64,000 bases of DNA from Rossellomorea vietnamensis NBRC 101237 (GTDB lineage Bacteria > Bacillota > Bacilli > Bacillales > Bacillaceae_B): contig NZ_BCVQ01000002.1 of NCBI RefSeq assembly GCF_001591825.1, positions 62,001 through 126,000 on the forward strand. The letters run 5' to 3'. Below, piece after piece: positions 26,078-34,524 of the stretch; positions within the stretch are counted from its first letter, which is position 1; every line of letters starts with the position of its first letter. The notes under the pieces are model-generated. The model was not told where the DNA came from. It saw nothing but the letters and a program-made list of their open reading frames with translations, and searched no databases. Position numbers and translations under genes: made by a program.

Positions 26078-26084
26078 TTCGACA
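26078..26084 (-). promoter_or_regulatory. Spo0A-box-like site before the phosphatase gene
   Basis: TTTGTCGAATT on the minus strand contains the core TGTCGAA of the Spo0A box. It lies about 90 bases upstream of the phosphatase start. A 7-base match is expected by chance several times in 64 kb, so this is weak alone. Confidence 0.3.
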
Positions 26085-26173
26085 AATTACACCCCTTTAC
26101 ATCTATACCCATTAGCGTAAAATGGAAGTTGGAGTAAAAATAAGTCGAAATACCTATTAAAGGAGGAGTCAAC

Positions 26174-26941
26174 ATGATCGATATACACAGCCACATTTTG
26201 CCCGGTGTTGACGACGGAGCGAAAACAGTCGAAGACAGCATCGATATGGCGAAACAAGCCGTATCAGAAGGCATCCATACCATCATCGCGACTCCTCATC
26301 ATATGAACGGAAAGTACGACAATGTAAAGTCGGACATCCTTCCACTTGTGACCAATCTGAATGAAACGTTAAAACAGGAAAGCATCCATCTCCAGGTCCT
26401 CCCTGGCCAGGAATGCCGCATCTATGGAGAAATTCTAGAAGACTACCAAAAGGGAGAGATCCTTCCTCTTAATCAGTCCTCAAACTATGTATTCATTGAG
26501 TTTCCTTCGAATTCCGTACCGAGATATGCTGAGAAGCTCCTCTATGATATCCAGGTAGAAGGCCTGACACCCGTCATTGTCCATCCGGAACGTAATGCAG
26601 AACTGATCGAACGACCGGACAAGCTCTACAAGCTGGTCAAAAACGGTGCCGTGACTCAGCTGACAGCCTCCAGTCTTAACGGCTACTTCGGCAAAAACAT
26701 CCAGAAGTTTTCACAACAGATGATCGAAGCCAACCTGACACACTTCATCGCATCAGATGCCCATAATATCCATAACCGCTCTTTCAAAATGGAAGAAGCG
26801 ATGGACAATATAGAGAAAAAGTACGGAATAGATATGGTCTATTACTTTACTGAAAATGCCGAGATGTTAGTCGATGGGAAATCAATCTATAAAGAGATAC
26901 CTGAGATGATCAAAAAGAAGAAGTTCCTTGGAATCTTTTAA
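26174..26941 (+). CDS. PHP-domain protein-tyrosine phosphatase (YwqE/CpsB type)
   Basis: A 255-aa manganese-dependent phosphatase that dephosphorylates the BY-kinase and its targets. The PHP metal motifs are clear: MIDIHSHILPGVDDGA at the start (His4-x-His-type), TPHH near 41-44, GQECR near 80-84, HPER near 137-140 and SDAHN near 195-199. The ribosome site AAAGGAGGAG precedes ATG. With the two upstream genes it forms the standard regulatory triad of Gram-positive polysaccharide loci. Confidence 0.92.
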   Translation: MIDIHSHILPGVDDGAKTVEDSIDMAKQAVSEGIHTIIATPHHMNGKYDNVKSDILPLVTNLNETLKQESIHLQVLPGQECRIYGEILEDYQKGEILPLNQSSNYVFIEFPSNSVPRYAEKLLYDIQVEGLTPVIVHPERNAELIERPDKLYKLVKNGAVTQLTASSLNGYFGKNIQKFSQQMIEANLTHFIASDAHNIHNRSFKMEEAMDNIEKKYGIDMVYYFTENAEMLVDGKSIYKEIPEMIKKKKFLGIF

Positions 26942-27028
26942 AAGAGAATCAAGATACAGGTAATCCTAAGAAGCTATTGTCGTTGGTAAATGGGAATGAA
27001 GTTATACACACAGACCACAGTAGAATTT

Positions 27029-27144
27029 TGGGAATGTCTCCTCACCATTATCGATGGAGGCACTCGGTCACGCCGTGGGGGAGGGAAACTTCGCCTTAGA
27101 CGCTCGTCGTCAGTGGTGGGATGTGAGGGTGGGTTAGATGCCCA
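27029..27144 (+). promoter_or_regulatory. Structured leader RNA, candidate EAR (epsC) antitermination element
   Basis: A GC-richer, structured, non-coding stretch in AT-rich DNA between the phosphatase gene and the EpsC-type gene. Nested pairings: TGGG/CCCA (27029-27032 with 27141-27144), CCTCAC/GTGAGG (27040-27045 with 27123-27128), a CGG/CCG hairpin near 27065-27075, and GACG-ctcgt-CGTC (27099-27111). In B. subtilis the EAR RNA lies in the epsB-epsC gap and lets RNA polymerase pass downstream terminators. Position and compact folding fit EAR; I cannot confirm the consensus. A strong terminator follows at 27385-27432, which such an element would have to overcome. Confidence 0.55.
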
Positions 27145-27234
27145 TATTATAATTTTATTAAAATACAGAAAAGAACGCCGATGAAAACGCTTTATCGTAT
27201 TTGTGTGTTGTAGAGATAAGGAGATTTACACTTC

Positions 27235-27381
27235 ATGAGAAACTTCAAGAAATTCCCCAAGAGTATACAAAAGGCGGTCCGCTATATTTATCAGGATGCC
27301 CCGTATGAGCATCTTCAGGAAATTCAATCTCTCGTCAATCAGGCGATTGAGAAGAGACGAAAAGAATCTAAGAAAATATAA
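27235..27381 (+). CDS. Small basic helical protein (48 aa) in the exopolysaccharide leader
   Basis: A 48-aa product starting at ATG 27235 with AAGGAG about 11 bases upstream (slightly long). It is highly basic at both ends (MRNFKKFPKS and EKRRKESKKI) with a predicted amphipathic helix between. No family is recognised. It lies between the candidate EAR RNA and a strong terminator, so it would be translated from all transcripts, including those that stop before the EpsC-type gene. It could be a small regulator or simply a leader ORF. The codon pattern looks native. Confidence 0.5.
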   Translation: MRNFKKFPKSIQKAVRYIYQDAPYEHLQEIQSLVNQAIEKRRKESKKI

Positions 27382-27384
27382 ATT

Positions 27385-27432
27385 CCTAAGGAAAGGATAT
27401 ACGAGTATATGTTTCCCTTAGGTATTTATTTT
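27385..27432 (+). terminator. Intrinsic terminator inside the exopolysaccharide operon
   Basis: CCTAAGGAAA/TTTCCCTTAGG stem (one bulged C) with an inner TATA/TATA pairing, followed by TATTTATTTTT. It lies four bases past the 48-aa gene and before the EpsC-type gene, so the later genes need either antitermination or their own promoter. Confidence 0.8.
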
Positions 27433-27440
27433 TGTCGAAA
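27431..27440 (+). promoter_or_regulatory. Spo0A-box-like site upstream of the EpsC-type gene
   Basis: TTTGTCGAAA matches the Spo0A box (TTTGTCGAAA-type, core TGNCGAA) over ten bases. It lies 53 bases before the start codon, directly after the terminator, where a second promoter would be expected. Confidence 0.4.
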
Positions 27441-27492
27441 TTAGACATGACAAGAGTTGTAGAGTATTTACTATTAAAAAGGAGGAACCGAA

Positions 27493-29313
27493 ATGAGCTA
27501 TTCAAAAAGAGTATCGATGCTGATGCTGCTGGATTCAATCATTGTGTTAACTGCTATTTATATTGGCTATTATACCCTCAATCCGTACTTCAGTATTTAT
27601 ACCCTTCCGACCCTTATTGTAAGCTCCATTGCATTACTGGTCAGTCACCATGTATTTGCATTCATTTATCGCCTATATCATAAAGCATGGGAACATGCGA
27701 GTGTCGGAGAAATGCTGGCGGTTGTAAGGGCCGTTACGTTTTCCATTATCCTCACTGGAGTCATCCAATACGTCGTAAACGGCAATGTCTATGTCCGTGT
27801 CCTCGGCATCACCTGGATGCTTCATGTCATCCTGATCGGGGGATCTCGGTTCTCCTGGAGAATGTACAGAGACTACTACATAAAGACAAAGCAGGAAAAG
27901 AAACGCGCCCTCATCATCGGGGCCGGAGCAGCAGGTTCCATGCTGGTACGTCAATTCATGAAGAATCATGATGCAGAGATTCTGCCAGTAGGGTTCGTCG
28001 ACGACGATCCGAAGAAACAAAGACTTCAAATCTATGGTGTCACCGTAGTGGGAAGAACGAAAGATATACCGAAGCTTGTGGAGAAATTGAACGTAGAAAC
28101 CATCATCATTGCGATTCCATCCATGAGTAAGTCAGAAATCCAGAAAGTCTATCAGGAATGCAGCAAGACCAATGCCAAGACGCAGATCATGCCTATGCTT
28201 GAAGACATTGTGTCAGGTAAGGTATCTGTCAATCAATTCCGTGACGTACAGGTAGAAGACTTGCTTGGAAGAGACCCCGTAGAACTTGATACGAAATCGA
28301 TTTCGGAAAAATTGACGGGGAAAACGATCCTCGTGACGGGGGCAGGAGGATCGATCGGATCTGAAATCTGCCGTCAGGTTAGTAAGTTCAAACCGAAGAA
28401 GCTTCTATTATTGGGACATGGAGAGAATTCCATATACGGTATCGATATGTTCCTTCGGAATAAATATAAAACTGAATTTGAAATTGTCCCAATCATCGCC
28501 GACGTACAGGACCGTTCCCGTATCTTTGAAGTGATGGAGACTCACATGCCGGATGTTGTGTATCACGCTGCGGCGCATAAGCATGTGCCACTGATGGAAT
28601 ACAATCCGAAAGAAGCGGTGAAGAACAATGTCATCGGGACCAAGAACGTAGCGGAAGCCGCCGATACCTTTGGCGTCAAAACATTTGTCCTTGTTTCCAC
28701 GGATAAAGCAGTGAACCCGACGAACGTGATGGGTTCGACAAAAAGAATTGCTGAAATGGTCATTCAGAATCTGGACAAACACAGCCAGACGAACTTCGTG
28801 GCCGTCCGTTTCGGTAACGTACTCGGCAGTCGTGGAAGTGTCATTCCATTATTTAAACAACAGATTCAGGCAGGTGGGCCGGTGACGGTCACTCATCCTG
28901 ATATGACGCGCTACTTCATGACCATACCGGAAGCTTCACGACTGGTTATGCAGGCGGGTGCATTGGCGCGTGGCGGAGAGATCTTTGTCCTTGATATGGG
29001 TGAGCCGGTGAAGATCGTGGACCTTGCGAAGAATTTGATTAACCTATCTGGTTATACAATAGAAGAAATCGGAATTAAGTTTGCGGGGATTCGACCTGGT
29101 GAGAAGATGTATGAGGAACTGCTTGGTGAGAATGAAGTCCATAATGAAGCGATTTTTCCTAAGATTTTTATTGGAAAGACGGTGGATTTTGAATATGAAA
29201 GGGTTTCAAATTTGATTGAGAATCATACGGAGTTCGATCCTCAATATTTGGCTAACTACGTGTTGGAGTTAGCGAATAAGAAAGAGAGAGTATTGGTACA
29301 CAATGCAAACTAA
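27493..29313 (+). CDS. EpsC/CapD-type nucleotide-sugar 4,6-dehydratase
   Basis: A 606-aa membrane-anchored enzyme: four membrane segments (about 12-115), a first Rossmann-like domain (IIGAGAAGSMLVRQF about 141-155) and the catalytic short-chain dehydrogenase domain (VTGAGGSIGSE about 280-290; STDKAVNPTNVMGSTKR about 395-411, with the active-site Lys). The family converts UDP-GlcNAc to a 4-keto-6-deoxy sugar, the first step to sugars such as bacillosamine or FucNAc. The ribosome site AAAAGGAGG is 8 bases upstream. It starts the biosynthetic part of the locus, after the terminator. Confidence 0.9.
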   Translation: MSYSKRVSMLMLLDSIIVLTAIYIGYYTLNPYFSIYTLPTLIVSSIALLVSHHVFAFIYRLYHKAWEHASVGEMLAVVRAVTFSIILTGVIQYVVNGNVYVRVLGITWMLHVILIGGSRFSWRMYRDYYIKTKQEKKRALIIGAGAAGSMLVRQFMKNHDAEILPVGFVDDDPKKQRLQIYGVTVVGRTKDIPKLVEKLNVETIIIAIPSMSKSEIQKVYQECSKTNAKTQIMPMLEDIVSGKVSVNQFRDVQVEDLLGRDPVELDTKSISEKLTGKTILVTGAGGSIGSEICRQVSKFKPKKLLLLGHGENSIYGIDMFLRNKYKTEFEIVPIIADVQDRSRIFEVMETHMPDVVYHAAAHKHVPLMEYNPKEAVKNNVIGTKNVAEAADTFGVKTFVLVSTDKAVNPTNVMGSTKRIAEMVIQNLDKHSQTNFVAVRFGNVLGSRGSVIPLFKQQIQAGGPVTVTHPDMTRYFMTIPEASRLVMQAGALARGGEIFVLDMGEPVKIVDLAKNLINLSGYTIEEIGIKFAGIRPGEKMYEELLGENEVHNEAIFPKIFIGKTVDFEYERVSNLIENHTEFDPQYLANYVLELANKKERVLVHNAN

Positions 29314-29325
29314 GGGGTGGACGGG

Positions 29326-30219
29326 ATGCAAAGAGTGAGAAAAGCGATTATTCCGGCAGCGGGACTAGGAACTCGATTCCTTCCGGCGACGAAAGCACAG
29401 CCGAAGGAAATGTTGCCGATTGTGGACAAGCCTACGATTCAATATATTATTGAAGAGGCTGTGGCTTCCGGGATTGAGGATATTATTATTGTGACGGGTC
29501 GCGGGAAGAGAGCGATTGAGGATCATTTTGATAAGTCGTATGAGTTGGAGGAGACTCTGGCGAAGAAAGAAAAGTACGACATCCTTGAAGAAGTTCAGGG
29601 GATTTCGAAGTTGGCTAATATTCATTATATTCGTCAAAAGGAGCCTCTTGGATTAGGGCATGCGATTTCTTGTGCGAGTAGGTTTATTGGGGATGAGCCG
29701 TTTGCCGTACTCCTTGGTGATGATATCGTACACTCTCCTGAAAAGCCGTGCTTGAAGCAGCTAATTGATGTTTACGAGCGTTATAACTCTTCCGTTATTG
29801 GTGTTCAAGAAGTGCCTAAACAGGAAGTAACAAAATATGGTGTCATCTCTATTAATAATCATGAGATGGACAATGGTGTCTTCCACATAAATGATTTAGT
29901 TGAGAAGCCAAAGGTTGAAGATGCGCCATCTAATTATGCCATTATGGGACGTTATGTATTGCGGCCTGAGATCTTTGAGATTTTGGAAAAGCAAACACCT
30001 GGAGCGGGGAATGAGATTCAGCTGACAGATGCGATTAAGAAGTTGAATGAGTTGCAGATGGTTGTTGGGTATGAGTTTGATGGTGTGCGGCATGATGTTG
30101 GGGATAAGTTTGGGTTTATTAGGGCTACTTTGGAGTTTGCATTGGAGCGGGAGGATTTGAGACCTCAGGTGATGGAGTATTTGGAGAGGTTGGTTGTTGG
30201 GGAGAGGGTTGAGGGGTGA
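29326..30219 (+). CDS. galU: UTP-glucose-1-phosphate uridylyltransferase
   Basis: A 297-aa enzyme that makes UDP-glucose from UTP and glucose-1-phosphate. Start ATG 29326 is chosen because AAGGGGTGG lies just upstream; a GTG at 29317 overlaps that site. The nucleotide-binding motif [20 protein letters not shown] (about 10-29), LLGDD and the late VEKP motif are intact. UDP-glucose feeds the UDP-glucose dehydrogenase at 43576. The 3' half has strongly G- and T-rich codons (few C), unlike the preceding gene, and this bias continues into the pilin-like gene. Confidence 0.92.
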   Translation: MQRVRKAIIPAAGLGTRFLPATKAQPKEMLPIVDKPTIQYIIEEAVASGIEDIIIVTGRGKRAIEDHFDKSYELEETLAKKEKYDILEEVQGISKLANIHYIRQKEPLGLGHAISCASRFIGDEPFAVLLGDDIVHSPEKPCLKQLIDVYERYNSSVIGVQEVPKQEVTKYGVISINNHEMDNGVFHINDLVEKPKVEDAPSNYAIMGRYVLRPEIFEILEKQTPGAGNEIQLTDAIKKLNELQMVVGYEFDGVRHDVGDKFGFIRATLEFALEREDLRPQVMEYLERLVVGERVEG

Positions 30220-30365
30220 GTTTTACTCTCTCTCCTCTACTTGAATAGTTGTCCATTGGGTTTAGGTAAAAAAGAGTTTGCCCTTTTGTGGCAATAATTT
30301 AAGCGAGGTTTCTTCTTTGTTAAGACAGCATTGGTGATTGGATCAGTGTTGGGAGTGAAGAGTTT

Positions 30366-30740
30366 TTGAAGAACTTAAGGCTTGTCAGGGACCAGAGAGG
30401 TTTTACTCTTGTGGAAATATTGGCTGTGATTGTAATCCTGGGAATCGTTTTTTCGATTGCTGTGATTTCTTTGGGTGGTACTAAGGAGAGAGCTGAAGCG
30501 GATGTTTGTGCTGCTAATCGGTTGGAGTTGGCGAAGCAGTATGGGGGTCATTTGGCTTTGAAGGGTGTTGAGCATAGTGATGTTGTGTTTCATGCATTCT
30601 TAAGGGAGTTTGGTTCTGAATTGTGTCCGGTTGGTGGAGTGATTGATTATATGGATGGGTATGTTGAGTGTAGTGTGCATGGTGAGGAAGTTGATGAGGA
30701 AGAGGATTCTGGAGATGATGGTGGGGTTCCTTATTTGTGA
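30366..30740 (+). CDS. Type IV pseudopilin (ComGC-like)
   Basis: A 124-aa prepilin-type protein. Start is TTG at 30366 with GGAGTGAAG upstream. A short basic leader (residues 1-12) is followed by the prepilin peptidase motif GFTLVEILAVIVILGI, so cleavage is expected between Gly13 and Phe14, leaving an N-methylated Phe. The hydrophobic helix is followed by a small globular part with three Cys and a very acidic tail (EEVDEEEDSGDDGG). It would need the ComC peptidase and competence-type assembly proteins from elsewhere. A pilin in an exopolysaccharide locus is unusual. Base use is G/T-rich and the flanks carry no other pilin gene. Confidence 0.75.
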   Translation: MKNLRLVRDQRGFTLVEILAVIVILGIVFSIAVISLGGTKERAEADVCAANRLELAKQYGGHLALKGVEHSDVVFHAFLREFGSELCPVGGVIDYMDGYVECSVHGEEVDEEEDSGDDGGVPYL

Positions 30741-31089
30741 GGGACCTTTTTGCATGTTTTACTGGAATGAATAGTGGATGGGAACTGAGTACCGAGCTTA
30801 GATAACAAGGTGAAAGTCTTGTGGGATAATGGTTTGAGGAGCTTTTAGTGAGAATTATAGAGTGATTTAATGGTATATATAATAGTAAGAAACTCGGTAA
30901 ATGGTGCTAGAAAGGTAAATATCTATTTCGTATTTGTTAGGTAGATTGAATAGATATTACGAGGTGCGTATCAGATATAGATAACAATTTTAGTGGTTTA
31001 GAAGTTGTTTGGAGTCTTAGTTTGGAAGATTCTAAGTAAGTCCTAATCTACTAAATTTTAAAACAAAACTTGTGATAAGGAGTTTTAAT
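30741..31089. other. Intergenic region before the glycosyltransferase block
   Basis: No gene or clear terminator is visible. It contains TATATATAAT (about 30872-30881), which could be a -10, and marks the change from G/T-rich to A/T-rich DNA, probably the left edge of an acquired block. Confidence 0.4.
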
Positions 31090-31788
31090 ATGAAAACTGC
31101 ATTAATTAAAAATGTTGAGGTTGAATCTTTTAAGACCGAAGAAATTAAGGGCTATAACGGTATATATAATAAATATATAAAAAGAATATTTGATGTTGTA
31201 TTAGCATTTATATTCTTAATAATTTTACTTCCGATTTATTTAATAGTATCCCTATTTATAATAGTCGAATCTGGTTTTCCTATTCTTTATAAAGCTGATC
31301 GAGGCGGATATAATGGGAAGAACTTCAAAATCTATAAGTTTCGTACAATGGTCAAGGATGCTGATAAGATTGGTGGAGGTACAACAGCATTAAATGACGC
31401 TAGGATTACAAAGGTGGGGAACTTTCTACGGAAAACAAAACTGGATGAAATTACTCAACTTTTTAACATTATTAAAGGGGAAATGAGTTTCATTGGTCCA
31501 CGTCCTGAATTAGTGAGATATACTTCTCAATACAGTGGGAATGAAAAATTTATATTAAAGGTTAGGCCAGGAATAACAGATTATAGTTCAATAGAGTTTA
31601 TTAATCTTGATGAAATAGTTGGCGGAGATAATGCTGATGAGATCTATGAAAAGTTTGTTCTAAAAAAGAAGAATCAACTACGTATTAAATATGCTGCAAC
31701 AGTATCCATGAAGACAGATGTCTATCTGTTTTTTAACACAGTATGGAGAGTCGTTCAAAAAGCATTTAAACACATTGCAAATAAATAG
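31090..31788 (+). CDS. Initiating sugar-phosphate transferase (monotopic phosphoglycosyl transferase)
   Basis: A 232-aa membrane enzyme that transfers the first sugar-1-phosphate from a UDP-sugar to undecaprenyl phosphate. Start ATG 31090 has AAGGAG 7 bases upstream; a GTG at 31072 precedes that site. One membrane helix (about 30-55) precedes the catalytic domain with GKNFKIYKFRTM (about 80-91), LRKTKLDEITQ (Asp-Glu catalytic pair) and FIGPRPE. With the EpsC-type dehydratase it would start the repeat unit, probably with a 6-deoxy-HexNAc. Confidence 0.9.
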   Translation: MKTALIKNVEVESFKTEEIKGYNGIYNKYIKRIFDVVLAFIFLIILLPIYLIVSLFIIVESGFPILYKADRGGYNGKNFKIYKFRTMVKDADKIGGGTTALNDARITKVGNFLRKTKLDEITQLFNIIKGEMSFIGPRPELVRYTSQYSGNEKFILKVRPGITDYSSIEFINLDEIVGGDNADEIYEKFVLKKKNQLRIKYAATVSMKTDVYLFFNTVWRVVQKAFKHIANK

Positions 31789-31799
31789 GAGAGTGTTCT

Positions 31800-32753
31800 A
31801 TGGAATATATTACTTTGAAAAATTCAGATTTAAGAGTTTCAAGGCTATGTATGGGTGGATGTCCTATGGGTGGTCATGGATGGGGAGATGTATCGGAGAA
31901 TAATTTGGTCAATGCGGTTCATACTGCAATAGATAAAGGCGTAAATTTTTTTGATACTGCTGATACTTATGGGCTTGGTAAATCGGAAGAGGTACTGGGT
32001 AGAGCGATTAAAGATAACAGAGATAAAGTAGTGGTTGCTACTAAATTCGGTGTGCGTGTTGAAAGTGGTAAGACGTTTTATGACAACAGTCCAGATTGGA
32101 TAGAAAAAGCAGTTAAAGGCAGCTTGAAAAGATTAGGAACTGACTACATTGACCTATATCAAATCCATTACAGGGACAATAAAACAAATATTAATGATGT
32201 CATCTATAAGTTAGAGGATTTAAAAAACAAGGGGTACATTCGTTATTATGGATTGTCAAATATACATCAAGAAGATAAAACTGAGCTTAACTCGCATATT
32301 GGGAAATTTGTTAGTTTTCAAGATGAATATAGTTTAGCTTGTAGAAAGAACGAAGGGGACTTACTTAATCTATCAAATGAACTCGAACTGACTCCATTAA
32401 CGTGGGGAAGTCTAGGCCAAGGGATATTAACGGGAAAGTATGATAGTAATGTAAAATTTGATTCTGACGATAGACGTTCAAGAGACATTTATATAAATTT
32501 CCATGGTGAAAAACTCAAGAAAAACTTGGAAATAGTTAGTGTGATGAGAAAAATTTCAGAGCAAACAGGAAAATCAATACCTTCAATTGCTTTACGCTTT
32601 ATTCTTGATCATATACCTAATTCAGCTGTATTGGCTGGTATAAAAAACCCTAACCAGCTATTATCCAACCTCGAAGCAATGGAGTGGAATTTATCATCAG
32701 AACAAATTAATGAACTATTACTAATATCAGAAGATAAGGAGGTCGCAAAATGA
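31800..32753 (+). CDS. Aldo/keto reductase
   Basis: A 317-aa TIM-barrel oxidoreductase using NADPH. The catalytic tetrad can be seen: Asp and Tyr in FDTADTYGLGKSEE (about 50-63), Lys in VATKFGV and His in LYQIHYRD. It overlaps the transketolase-like gene by 4 bases (ATGA) and sits between the initiating transferase and the split transketolase, so it probably reduces a keto-sugar intermediate made for this polysaccharide. The precise substrate is unknown. Confidence 0.85.
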   Translation: MEYITLKNSDLRVSRLCMGGCPMGGHGWGDVSENNLVNAVHTAIDKGVNFFDTADTYGLGKSEEVLGRAIKDNRDKVVVATKFGVRVESGKTFYDNSPDWIEKAVKGSLKRLGTDYIDLYQIHYRDNKTNINDVIYKLEDLKNKGYIRYYGLSNIHQEDKTELNSHIGKFVSFQDEYSLACRKNEGDLLNLSNELELTPLTWGSLGQGILTGKYDSNVKFDSDDRRSRDIYINFHGEKLKKNLEIVSVMRKISEQTGKSIPSIALRFILDHIPNSAVLAGIKNPNQLLSNLEAMEWNLSSEQINELLLISEDKEVAK

Positions 32754-33607
32754 ATAGCTTACAACTAGCCTGGAAAATTAGACGACATGGAATTGAAATG
32801 ACTCATATTTCAAAAGGATCACATATAGGAGCAATTTTATCTGTAACAGATATTATTGCAGTACTTTATAACGATATTGCTAACATAGATCCACAAAATC
32901 CTAAAATGCCAGAAAGAGATAGAATTATTCTTAGTAAAGGCCATGCAGGTGCGGCAATATATGCTGCGCTAGCAGAAAAAGGCTTTTTTGATGTTGAGGA
33001 ATTAAAAACACACTATGCTGATGGTAGTAGACTGTCTGGCCATGTTTCTCATAAAGGGATTCCAGGTGTAGAGTTTTCGACGGGTTCTCTTGGGCATGGG
33101 TTGTCAGTAGCAGCAGGTATGGCATATGGAGCAAAAAAAGACCAAAAGAATCATAATGTATTTGTTATTTTAGGTGATGGGGAATGCGATGAAGGATCTG
33201 TTTGGGAAGCTGCATTAATGGCGAATCATTATAGACTAAACAATTTAGTTGCAGTTATAGATCATAATAAAATGCAAAGCTTAGATTTTTGCGAAAATAC
33301 AATCGAGCTTTCACCTTTTGCGGATAAATGGAAAGCGTTTGGTTGGAATGTTATTGATATAGATGGTCATAGCCATGATGAAATAAGAGACGCATATAAT
33401 CAGGCTATCTCCTCAGAAAACAAGCCTACTGTAATTATTGCTAATACCATAAAAGGAAAAGGAATTTCATTTATGGAAAACAATATACTTTGGCATTATC
33501 GATTCCCGCATGAAGGGGAAGAATATGATTCGGCTGTTGCTGAATTAAAGGAGCAAATGCCTGAGGGGATCTCAGATATGTATGAATCGGAGGCGCAAAA
33601 AATATGA
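32750..33607 (+). CDS. Transketolase-like, N-terminal (thiamine diphosphate-binding) subunit
   Basis: A 285-aa subunit holding the diphosphate-binding half of transketolase: the GDG...N motif (GDGECDEGSVWEAAL...VIDHNKMQ, near 143-176) and the conserved SKGHAGAA and GSLGHGLS segments. Normal housekeeping transketolase is one 660-aa chain; split pairs like this are seen in specialised pathways such as apulose catabolism and some sugar or antibiotic clusters. The stop overlaps the next start by 4 bases, so the two subunits are made together. Expected reaction: transfer of a two-carbon ketol unit, here perhaps on a sugar nucleotide or precursor for the polysaccharide. Confidence 0.88.
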   Translation: MNSLQLAWKIRRHGIEMTHISKGSHIGAILSVTDIIAVLYNDIANIDPQNPKMPERDRIILSKGHAGAAIYAALAEKGFFDVEELKTHYADGSRLSGHVSHKGIPGVEFSTGSLGHGLSVAAGMAYGAKKDQKNHNVFVILGDGECDEGSVWEAALMANHYRLNNLVAVIDHNKMQSLDFCENTIELSPFADKWKAFGWNVIDIDGHSHDEIRDAYNQAISSENKPTVIIANTIKGKGISFMENNILWHYRFPHEGEEYDSAVAELKEQMPEGISDMYESEAQKI

Positions 33608-34524
33608 GGGATACGTTTGTAAAAACTTTAATTGATATAGCAAAGAATGATAAAAATGTACACCTTATTACTGGTGACCTAGGGTTTGGAGTTCTGAAGC
33701 CATTTTGGGAACAATTACCTGAACAATTTACAAATGCAGGAATAGCGGAACAAAATATGACAAGCTTTGCTGCAGGGATGGCATTAGAAGGAAAAACTGT
33801 ATTCACTTATTCTATTGGGAATTTTCCTACTTTAAGAGCTATCGAACAAATAAGAAATGACTGTGCCTATCATAATGCTAATGTCAAAATTGTGTGTGTA
33901 GGTGGAGGATTTGTTTACGGCTCACTTGGTATGAGCCACCATGCTACTGAAGATTTAGCAATTATGAGAGCATTGCCGGATGTCACGGTTCTTGCACCGG
34001 GAGATTTAGTAGAAGCAGAATATGCCACTAGAGCAATCTATGAACACCAAGGTACTTGTTATTTAAGGCTTGGAAGAGGTGGAGAAAAGCGTATTCATGA
34101 TAATATAGATGATTTTCAAATTGGAAAGGCAATTAAGATAAATGATGGAGAAAATATCGCGATATTTTCAACAGGAGCTATTTTTGATGAAGCAATGGAA
34201 GCAAGTGAAATTCTAAATGAAAATGGGATAAAGCCTGCATTATATACATTTCCGACTGTTAAGCCAATAGATAGGGAAACAATTGAAGAATGTGCTAAAT
34301 ATTATGATCTTATTGTTACTGTTGAGGAGCATAATATTATTGGCGGTTTTGGAAGTGCAGTTTCAGAAGTTTTAGCTGAATTAGTTGGGACTAAGGCAAG
34401 AGTGTTAAAGGTAGGGCTGAATGATAAATATTCAAGTATTGTAGGGTCTCAGAAGTATTTGAGGGATATGTATGGGATGAGTGCCAGAGAAATTGTAGAA
34501 AGAGTGTTAAATGAAATTAAGTGA
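33604..34524 (+). CDS. Transketolase-like, C-terminal (pyrimidine-binding) subunit
   Basis: A 306-aa partner of the upstream subunit, with the pyrimidine-binding domain (TGDLGFGV, NAGIAEQNMTSFAAGMAL with the activating Glu near residue 45, MSHHATEDLA) and the C-terminal domain. It overlaps the following glycosyltransferase gene by 14 bases. The presence of both halves with intact motifs suggests an active enzyme. Confidence 0.88.
   Translation: MRDTFVKTLIDIAKNDKNVHLITGDLGFGVLKPFWEQLPEQFTNAGIAEQNMTSFAAGMALEGKTVFTYSIGNFPTLRAIEQIRNDCAYHNANVKIVCVGGGFVYGSLGMSHHATEDLAIMRALPDVTVLAPGDLVEAEYATRAIYEHQGTCYLRLGRGGEKRIHDNIDDFQIGKAIKINDGENIAIFSTGAIFDEAMEASEILNENGIKPALYTFPTVKPIDRETIEECAKYYDLIVTVEEHNIIGGFGSAVSEVLAELVGTKARVLKVGLNDKYSSIVGSQKYLRDMYGMSAREIVERVLNEIK

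Noticed and set aside
26990-27184. Open frame of 64 codons over the structured leader
   Set aside because: No ribosome site, and composition (RSRRGGGKLRLRR) reflects structured GC-rich RNA rather than protein.
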